From an uncultured Porphyromonadaceae bacterium (GTDB lineage Bacteria; Bacteroidota; Bacteroidia; Bacteroidales; Muribaculaceae), in NCBI GenBank assembly GCA_947176615.1, contig CAMWRO010000071.1, positions 1-10,822 of the forward strand: a DNA stretch of 10,822 nucleotides, read 5' to 3'. Under the pieces are notes generated by a model. The model was not told the origin of the DNA. It made no database searches and worked only from the letters and a program-made list of their open reading frames with translations. This document shows positions 6,681 through 10,822 of this stretch, piece by piece; the first letter of the stretch is position 1, and every line of letters begins with the position of its first letter. Both the position numbers and the translations under genes were made by a program.

Positions 6681-7267
6681 TTTTTCTTTTTCTTTTTGCC
6701 TGATGATGGAGCTTGAACAACCTGAAACTCGTGAAGGTGTGTGGTTTCCGGGTCAAGGCGTATAGCCCCGTGGGAGTATTCGGCCAAATCCTTGAATATT
6801 TTGGCATCGTCGACCCCGTCCTTGTTGATGGTCAGCATGAGTTTTTTCATGTGGTTGGCAAGCAGAAGGATGAGTTCGTCTCGCTCCTCGCCTTCTTCCA
6901 TCCCGGCGGCGCGCATGATCATCATTTCAAGGTCTTTGCCATAGTGGCGGTAGCGGATGTGGTTGCCGGTATAAGGGATTTTCTCGGGACGGGTCTCAAG
7001 CTCGTCGGGTCTTACAACCTCGCAGGGGTAGTCGATGTCAAGCTTGAAGTCGCTCATGATGGCAAGGTGGTCCCAGAGTTTGTGGCTATAATCCTCGGTA
7101 TCACGCAATGACGGGAACAGGTTTCCCATTGTCGCGATGATAGAGTGGGCGCAGCGGGTGCGCTCGTCGCGGTCTTCGATGGTGAGACAGTGGTCTACCA
7201 TCTGCTGTATGTTGCGCCCATACTCGGGGAGTATCAGTTTCTTCAACTGGGTATTGTAGGTCAGCAT
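6677..7267 (-). CDS. DUF4290 family protein
   Basis: The 196-residue cytoplasmic protein matches my recollection of the Bacteroidetes-specific DUF4290 family. The N-terminus YNTQLKKLILPEYGRNIQQMVDHC, the segment RTRCAHSIIATMGNLFP, KLWDHLAIMSDFKLDIDYP and the later helical part HMKKLMLTINKDGVDDAKIFKDLAEYSHGAI are all typical. No catalytic motif is visible and the function is unknown; members often sit beside murA and rimM, hinting at a conserved housekeeping role. The protein ends in a run of six lysines encoded by A-rich repeats that overlap the rimM start. It is the first gene of the long minus-strand block, about 22 bases after a predicted transcription start. Confidence 0.92.
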   Translation of the reverse strand: MLTYNTQLKKLILPEYGRNIQQMVDHCLTIEDRDERTRCAHSIIATMGNLFPSLRDTEDYSHKLWDHLAIMSDFKLDIDYPCEVVRPDELETRPEKIPYTGNHIRYRHYGKDLEMMIMRAAGMEEGEERDELILLLANHMKKLMLTINKDGVDDAKIFKDLAEYSHGAIRLDPETTHLHEFQVVQAPSSGKKKKKK

Positions 7268-7295
7268 GTTTGATTCACATTATTAAAACAATCGT

Positions 7296-7327
7296 CAAAG
7301 TTACGAATGTTTCGTTAAATATGCAAA
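7296..7327 (-). promoter_or_regulatory. Bacteroidetes-type promoter for the DUF4290-rimM block
   Basis: On the minus strand TTTG (7327-7324) is followed after exactly 20 bases by TAACTTTG (7303-7296). This matches the primary sigma factor consensus of Bacteroides (-33 TTTG, -7 TAnnTTTG). Transcription would start near 7290, leaving a leader of about 20-25 nt before the DUF4290 ATG. No equally good minus-strand promoter appears in the short gaps downstream, which supports one long operon. Confidence 0.75.
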
Positions 7328-7359
7328 TTGATGTTTTTGAACAGCCGTGCCGGAATCTT

Positions 7360-7391
7360 TTTGTTTTAGCCAATGAATTTGATTATCTTTG
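7360..7391 (+). promoter_or_regulatory. Bacteroidetes-type promoter for the 7402 gene
   Basis: TTTG at 7360-7363 is followed after exactly 20 bases by TATCTTTG at 7384-7391, a full consensus match. Transcription would begin around 7395-7398, only a few bases before the ATG at 7402, so the message should be nearly leaderless. It is divergent from the DUF4290 promoter. The -33 boxes lie 32 bases apart, so the two could share regulators. Confidence 0.75.
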
Positions 7392-7401
7392 CCATTGTCT
7401 T

Positions 7402-8241
7402 ATGAAAACAGTACTCTCCATATTGATAACCTGCCTCCCTGCTCTTGCATTCGGTCAGGTGGCAGAGACGCCGCTCGGTCTTGATGACGGGGGTGGCGTG
7501 ACTGTGCCGTCGCAACCGTCTCATGGCGAGGGATTGCCCGCGGTTGTCGGTGACGATTTCAGGCCGGGGACGGTGAACCCGATGTATATCAGCTCGCTTT
7601 CGCCGCAGGTGTTGCGCTATGACCCGTTTATGTTTGCGGCCAACCCGCTGACGGTGAATGCTGTCGGGATAGCTCCTGTCGCTCGATGGGACGGCGGGAT
7701 GTTTTACGCCTCCGGTTCCCGCGTGTCGCTGCCCGGCATGATGGGGCATGAAAGCGGTGCCCTCAATTTCATGCAGGTGCTCGGGCCGTTACAGGTTCAT
7801 GCCGCAGTGGGAGCCGACAAGTATGGCTACTTTGGCGGTCTTGCCACGACCTATTCGGTTTCGGGCGATGTCACATATACATTCAGCGACGTGCTTTCCC
7901 TGACTGTCTTCGGGTCATATTATTCGCGCAACCTGTTTCTTGGCGCGGCACAGGCTGCTTACGTCGGTACGGCGACCGTCGGGGCCTATTTCGGCATCAA
8001 TTTCAGCGACCACTGGGGCGTGGATGTGGGCGCTCAGTCGGTCTATCAGCCGTGGAGACGCGGATGGGACACTCGGCCGATTGTCGCGCCCTACTACAAG
8101 TTTGACAACGGTATGAAAATCGAGGTGGATGTCGGCGGCATTTTGTACGAGACTTTAAAGGGCCGTAATTCCTACCGAGCCAACCCGACTATGGGGCCGC
8201 CTATTCCTATGGGCCCGCCGCCGGTGCGTCCGCATCACTGA
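7402..8241 (+). CDS. secreted, probable outer-membrane protein of unknown function
   Basis: I do not recognise a named family. The ATG at 7402 is chosen because it gives a clean signal peptide (MKTVLSILITCLPALAFG, probable cut before Gln19) and follows a full promoter; the frame is open further upstream to about 7270, but that part would hide the signal. The product is 279 residues. The mature protein starts with a Gly/Pro-rich stretch, then from about residue 75 shows repeating 8-12 residue segments with alternating hydrophobics and many Gly, Tyr and Phe, such as YGYFGGLATTYSVSGDVTYTF and GAYFGINFSDHWGVDVG. This is the pattern of a small beta-barrel. It ends in a Pro-rich hydrophilic tail (MGPPIPMGPPPVRPHH) instead of a terminal aromatic residue, so the tail would lie outside the barrel. 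It converges on the barrel gene at 8480. Confidence 0.82.
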   Translation: MKTVLSILITCLPALAFGQVAETPLGLDDGGGVTVPSQPSHGEGLPAVVGDDFRPGTVNPMYISSLSPQVLRYDPFMFAANPLTVNAVGIAPVARWDGGMFYASGSRVSLPGMMGHESGALNFMQVLGPLQVHAAVGADKYGYFGGLATTYSVSGDVTYTFSDVLSLTVFGSYYSRNLFLGAAQAAYVGTATVGAYFGINFSDHWGVDVGAQSVYQPWRRGWDTRPIVAPYYKFDNGMKIEVDVGGILYETLKGRNSYRANPTMGPPIPMGPPPVRPHH

Positions 8242-8245
8242 TTAT

Positions 8246-8261
8246 GTTGCGCAAGCGCAAC
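8246..8261. repeat. short palindrome, GTTGCGC arms
   Basis: GTTGCGC (8246-8252) and GCGCAAC (8255-8261) form a 7-bp perfect inverted repeat around AA, starting 5 bases after the stop of the 7402 gene. It is the first of five inverted repeats in the gap and shares the TTGCG/CGCAA core with the repeat at 8364-8391. It may contribute to 3' end formation, but no T-run follows. Confidence 0.6.
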
Positions 8262-8283
8262 CTACGGTAGATTAACGGATTAA

Positions 8284-8347
8284 AAATAAAATCTGTAAAG
8301 ATTTTTCAATCACGTCGCATCATGAAAAATCTTTACAGATTTTATTT
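8284..8347. terminator. 25-bp perfect inverted repeat, probable bidirectional terminator
   Basis: Arms at 8284-8308 and 8323-8347 are perfectly complementary over 25 bp around a 14-base loop. The stem is AT-rich, with TTTTT/AAAAA runs near the loop and TTTATTT or AAATAAA at its base. Read on the minus strand the stem is followed by TTAATCC; on the plus strand by ATTCAATT. Lying between two convergent genes, it is best explained as a shared transcription terminator. The stem is longer and less GC-rich than usual, so a mobile-element remnant is an alternative. Confidence 0.65.
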
Positions 8348-8363
8348 ATTCAATTATACGTTT

Positions 8364-8391
8364 CCGGGGGTTGCGGTTTCGCAACCCCCGG
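8364..8391. terminator. GC-rich 12-bp hairpin
   Basis: CCGGGGGTTGCG (8364-8375), loop GTTT, and CGCAACCCCCGG (8380-8391) form a perfect, very stable hairpin. On the plus strand it is followed by CTATTC and on the minus strand by AAACGTAT, so neither side has a real T-run. It probably works with the neighbouring AT-rich repeat to separate the convergent genes, or belongs to a dispersed palindromic repeat family. Confidence 0.6.
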
Positions 8392-8403
8392 CTATTCAAA
8401 GAA

Positions 8404-8419
8404 TAATCCTTACGGATTA
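8404..8419. repeat. 6-bp inverted repeat TAATCC/GGATTA
   Basis: TAATCC (8404-8409) and GGATTA (8414-8419) flank the loop TTAC. Alone it is weak. The right arm is part of a 10-base direct repeat (ACGGATTAAA at 8275-8284 and 8412-8421) that brackets the two large hairpins. Confidence 0.4.
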
Positions 8420-8432
8420 AATATTACTCGGG

Positions 8433-8449
8433 GCAAAACTCAGTTTTGC
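8433..8449. repeat. 8-bp inverted repeat GCAAAACT/AGTTTTGC
   Basis: GCAAAACT (8433-8440) and AGTTTTGC (8442-8449) form an inverted repeat 30 bases beyond the stop of the barrel gene at 8480. A 7-bp stem with a 3-base loop (TCA) is sterically possible. No T-run follows on the minus strand, so it may be a weak 3' hairpin for the barrel transcript. Confidence 0.45.
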
Positions 8450-8479
8450 AACACCATCTTTTTACCGTTCACTGTAATT

Positions 8480-9274
8480 TTAGAACAGATACCCGAACCC
8501 AACGTTGAGATAGATGGGGTAGAGGTTAAAGCTGACTGTCTTGAACGACGACTTGAAGATGTCGTTGCATCCCCATGTCAGATTGGCGTTCACGAGCAGA
8601 TGGCGGTAGGCTGTCCATGCCACGCCGGCCTGCATTCCCCACTGGAAGTGGCGCAATTCGCTGCCGAAATCGTAGGAGGCTTTTGAATCATCCTCAAATA
8701 TATATTTGTCACCGGTGGGATTTCCTTCTCTCAGGTAGCCGTCATATACATATCCGTCAAAGTCATTGCTGAAGGCATAGGCAAGATACGGACCGAGGTT
8801 GATTTTCAGTCTCGGATGGGCGCGAAACACGGCTGTAATCGGGAATACGAGCTGTTGTGACTGGTATTTGGTGTGGACTCTGCCGGTCCATCGCCCGCTG
8901 AGTTTTTTCTGATTGTCAAGGATTTCCATGCCGTAGTTCTTGACCCGGGCCTTGGTCTCCATGCCGCGGCTTTCAACACGCACGCCGATGGCGGCTCCCC
9001 ACACCTTGTCAGGGTCGAGCCATTTTGTCACCGTTGCACCGAGCTGGAGGTTCAGCTTGGGGTTATACGAGTCGATGTGGCGTATTTCGGCGGGGAGGGG
9101 GAGCGGGGAGGCGCCGCCGATGCTTGTTCCGGCGTTGACCTCGTATTCGAGTCCCAGACCCGACAGGAGGTTGCTGTATTTCTTGTTGTTACCGGCGACC
9201 GCCTGCATTGACAAGAGGGAGCCGATCAGCAGCGAGCCTAAGCATATGCTGAACTTTTTCATAATTTTCATCAT
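8480..9274 (-). CDS. outer-membrane beta-barrel protein, function unknown
   Basis: The protein has about 264 residues from the ATG at 9274. A Sec signal peptide is clear (KKFSICLGSLLIGSLLSMQAVAG). The mature part shows alternating-residue strands such as KLNLQLGATVTKW, GAAIGVRVESRGME, QLVFPITAVFRAHP, LKINLGPYLAYAF, HFQWGMQAGVAWTAY and LLVNANLTWG, and ends in LNVGFGYLF with a terminal phenylalanine. This is the usual signature for BAM-inserted outer-membrane barrels, and it resembles the PorT-like barrels of Bacteroidetes. The frame is open to 9316, but codons upstream of 9274 lie inside the previous gene and precede the signal. Starts at 9271 or 9262 are also possible. The ATG shares one base with the TGA of the PCMD lipoprotein gene, so translation is probably coupled and the two products may form a surface pair. 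Confidence 0.85.
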   Translation of the reverse strand: MMKIMKKFSICLGSLLIGSLLSMQAVAGNNKKYSNLLSGLGLEYEVNAGTSIGGASPLPLPAEIRHIDSYNPKLNLQLGATVTKWLDPDKVWGAAIGVRVESRGMETKARVKNYGMEILDNQKKLSGRWTGRVHTKYQSQQLVFPITAVFRAHPRLKINLGPYLAYAFSNDFDGYVYDGYLREGNPTGDKYIFEDDSKASYDFGSELRHFQWGMQAGVAWTAYRHLLVNANLTWGCNDIFKSSFKTVSFNLYPIYLNVGFGYLF

Positions 9275-10407
9275 CAATTGTCGGTTAAACATGTTATCAG
9301 CAGCTCGTCGACGCAAAGAGTGCTGCCGATTGCGCCGCAGAAGAAGTCGCCGTCTTGGCTTGAACTCATCACGACGGTAATACTGTAGTTTCCGGCGGCA
9401 AGTTTGTCCGGGTCGATTGTCTTGCCGTCGCGGAATTTAAACGGAACGGTGAAATTCACCCAATCGTCGCTTGCGTGACGGTCAGGGATTTCGGCAGTCG
9501 CGATAATGTTGGGGTTGTCGGCGGCGAGCACGTTGGTGCCGTCGAGCCACTCCATGCCGGGAACCGATTCAAAAAGAACGGCATAGATGTTGAACATGTC
9601 CTCTTTTCCGGGCACGGGCAGGAAGTTGCCGTTGGCGTCAGCCTCGCAATAAGTATCCCCGGGGATATATTTGTAATACCCGCTCAGCGTGGAGGGGATA
9701 TTGTAGAACGGGGTGCCGAAGTGGGTGGCCTGAAGGGGGTTTTTGAGTGCGTTTGTGCCGTCGAAGTTGCCGATAAAGAGGCTTCCTGCCGCGATGGGTT
9801 TCCCGACGCGGGCTCCAAAGCTGCCTGTGCCGCGGGTGACAAGGACTGCGCACTTGCCGTTTACACCTCCGTCGCCCTGATAGGTCGGGAAAGTGTTGGG
9901 GGTGGAGCCTTGCAGCGTCATAGCAAAAGCACTGTTGGCAGTGGCCCACACGAGGGTTTCGTTTCCTGCCGTGCCGGTCTCATAGAACTCGTCATAATGG
10001 CATGCGCCGCCCAGCGCGCTGATCTGTCTCACATGCTCAAAACCGTAATCGAGGCTGATTGTGTTGTTGCGCTGCACCTCGACGGTGTAACGCTTGCTCC
10101 ATTTGCCGTCCTCTGATGTTACTGTATAGGTCTGCGGGAAGATGAAATTGAGCGTTGTGCCGCTTGCGGGACTGATGGTCGCGCCGGGTGTCAGTTCAAA
10201 CTCGGGAGCGAGAGCCAGCAGTGAAACGTCGTTCTTGACAATCAGCACGACCTTGTCATTGTCAATGCGCGGTGCGCGGTTCAGAACGTTACCCGGCAGT
10301 GTGACGGCAATGATGTCACACTCGGCATTCAGCGGCTCCTCCTGTATACACCCTACTGCGCCAATGGCAATCAGGCACATTAGAAATATTCGGTAAATTG
10401 GTTTCAT
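9274..10407 (-). CDS. PCMD-domain lipoprotein, probably surface-exposed
   Basis: The 377-residue protein begins with a lipoprotein signal (MKPIYRIFLMCLIAIGAVGC, lipid Cys20). The next residues are IQEE; acidic residues just after the cysteine resemble the lipoprotein export signal that sends Bacteroidetes lipoproteins to the cell surface. Residues about 30-112 form an Ig-like or DUF5018-like beta domain (FELTPGATISPASGTT, then YTVTSEDGKWSKRYTVEV). Residues about 115-377 match my memory of the putative carbohydrate metabolism (PCMD) domain: a jelly-roll-like region with SLDYGFEHV, GKCAVLVTRGTG, GSLFIGNF, GTPF and a closing FFCGAIGSTLCVDELLI. PCMD proteins are suspected to bind glycans, but no enzyme activity is established. 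It is the first gene of a two-gene unit with the barrel protein and is divergent from another lipoprotein. Confidence 0.87.
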   Translation of the reverse strand: MKPIYRIFLMCLIAIGAVGCIQEEPLNAECDIIAVTLPGNVLNRAPRIDNDKVVLIVKNDVSLLALAPEFELTPGATISPASGTTLNFIFPQTYTVTSEDGKWSKRYTVEVQRNNTISLDYGFEHVRQISALGGACHYDEFYETGTAGNETLVWATANSAFAMTLQGSTPNTFPTYQGDGGVNGKCAVLVTRGTGSFGARVGKPIAAGSLFIGNFDGTNALKNPLQATHFGTPFYNIPSTLSGYYKYIPGDTYCEADANGNFLPVPGKEDMFNIYAVLFESVPGMEWLDGTNVLAADNPNIIATAEIPDRHASDDWVNFTVPFKFRDGKTIDPDKLAAGNYSITVVMSSSQDGDFFCGAIGSTLCVDELLITCLTDN

Positions 10408-10438
10408 TATCTATTGTGATTATGCGTAAAACAAGTCG

Positions 10439-10446
10439 CAAAGGTA
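10439..10446 (-). promoter_or_regulatory. candidate -7 element for the PCMD-barrel operon
   Basis: The minus strand reads TACCTTTG, a full TAnnTTTG match, 32 bases before the ATG at 10407. A TTTAG sequence lies about 20 bases further upstream in place of TTTG, so the -33 box is imperfect. The predicted leader is about 25 nt. Confidence 0.55.
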
Positions 10447-10485
10447 GTTATTTTTCTCCGATTGGTGCTAAATATTGTTTAATTT

Positions 10486-10515
10486 TTTGTATTTTGATAA
10501 AAATGTGTACCTTTG
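10486..10515 (+). promoter_or_regulatory. Bacteroidetes-type promoter for the 10561 lipoprotein
   Basis: TTTG at 10486-10489 and TACCTTTG at 10508-10515 are separated by 18 bases, slightly short of the usual 19-21. Transcription would start near 10520, giving a leader of about 40 nt ending in AAGAAAAAGTAAA before the ATG. The same TACCTTTG octamer serves the divergent PCMD gene. Confidence 0.65.
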
Positions 10516-10560
10516 CCAAGACATTTCGCAAAATTATTTATCGATTTAAGAAAAAGTAAA

Positions 10561-10822
10561 ATGAAAAAGAAGTTCACTTATCTCTGTGCTATGGCCGGTG
10601 CGTTGTGCATGCTTACCGCTTGTGGCGAAGATGAAAAGCTCCCCGGCGAGAGCCTTGAAACCAAGACTTATACCGCGGCCGACGGCTTGACACTGAATCT
10701 CGACAACGAGGCTGTGACAGGGCAGGTCGTGACATTCGCTCCCGATGCAACTGCCGGGTCTAAAGGTGTTATCACTATTGCAGGTGCGCCGCTTGACCTC
10801 AGTGCCATTATCGGTGGCATGA
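10561..10822 (+). CDS. lipoprotein of unknown function, incomplete at right edge
   Basis: Only the first 87 residues are in the window. The start MKKKFTYLCAMAGALCMLTAC is a clear lipoprotein signal with lipid Cys21. It is followed by GEDEKLPGE, an acid-rich stretch resembling the Bacteroidetes surface-export signal. The mature part (TYTAADGLTLNLDNEAVTGQ, then VVTFAPDAT and GVITIAGAPLDLSAIIGG) looks like antiparallel beta strands and is reminiscent of uncharacterised Bacteroidales lipoproteins of the DUF4925 kind. That family link is from memory and weak. It is divergent from the PCMD-barrel pair across a 153-base gap with promoters on both strands, so the three may be co-regulated and act together at the cell surface. 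Confidence 0.85.
   Translation, partial: MKKKFTYLCAMAGALCMLTACGEDEKLPGESLETKTYTAADGLTLNLDNEAVTGQVVTFAPDATAGSKGVITIAGAPLDLSAIIGGM

Noticed and set aside
7270..7401. N-terminal extension of the 7402 gene in the same open frame
   Set aside because: It would run over both divergent promoters and bury the obvious signal peptide that begins at 7402.
9275..9316. Longer N-terminus for the barrel protein, starting at 9316
   Set aside because: It would overlap the PCMD coding end and place 14 extra residues before a normal signal peptide; the ATGs at 9274, 9271 or 9262 are better.
9475..10116. Plus-strand open frame of 213 codons antisense to the PCMD gene
   Set aside because: Shadow of a clear lipoprotein gene; no signal or domain in the antisense product.
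1..10822. CRISPR array, tRNA genes, insertion sequences, defence genes
   Set aside because: No regularly spaced repeats, cloverleaf-like sequence, transposase or known defence domain could be seen on either strand.

Overview
The window reads as a chromosomal housekeeping and envelope segment from a member of the order Bacteroidales, with a Muribaculaceae-like flavour; the family assignment is a guess. Supporting signs are Bacteroidetes-type promoters (TTTG, about 20 bp, then TAnnTTTG), a proline--tRNA ligase of the archaeal/eukaryotic type, DUF4290, a PCMD lipoprotein, lipoproteins with acidic residues after the lipid cysteine, and GC-rich genes separated by AT-rich gaps. I see no tRNA or rRNA gene, insertion sequence, CRISPR array or phage gene. 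No gap between genes exceeds about 240 bases.

Layout. (1) Positions 1-860, minus: a MoxR-type AAA+ ATPase that runs off the left edge, with its own upstream gap at 861-1028. (2) Positions 1029-7267, minus: eight closely packed genes. In transcription order they are DUF4290, rimM, a small acidic unknown, a periplasmic OmpA-domain protein, proS, a strong hairpin, a membrane-anchored GT2 glycosyltransferase, a stand-alone HU protein, and an HU-TM-LysM fusion. A well-matched promoter lies just ahead of DUF4290, so the block may be one operon with a partial stop or attenuator after proS. (3) Positions 7268-7401: divergent promoters. (4) Positions 7402-8241, plus: an unrecognised secreted, probably outer-membrane, protein with a proline-rich tail. 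(5) Positions 8242-8479: a gap between convergent genes that holds five inverted repeats. (6) Positions 8480-10407, minus: a PCMD lipoprotein followed by an outer-membrane beta-barrel protein, overlapping by one base. (7) Positions 10408-10560: divergent promoters, then an incomplete plus-strand lipoprotein running off the right edge.

How the genes may work together. The long minus-strand block mixes translation functions (RimM for 30S maturation, ProRS for tRNA charging) with envelope functions (OmpA domain, polyprenyl-phosphate glycosyltransferase, LysM). The most unusual product is the fusion at 1029-2336. Its N-terminal HU/IHF-like domain should lie in the cytoplasm. It is joined through an acidic linker to a single membrane helix with a glycine every fourth residue, and then to a periplasmic LysM-like domain. 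This suggests a bridge between the nucleoid and the cell wall, co-expressed with a normal-sized HU. The right end looks like a small surface-protein locus: two lipoproteins and a barrel around shared divergent promoters.
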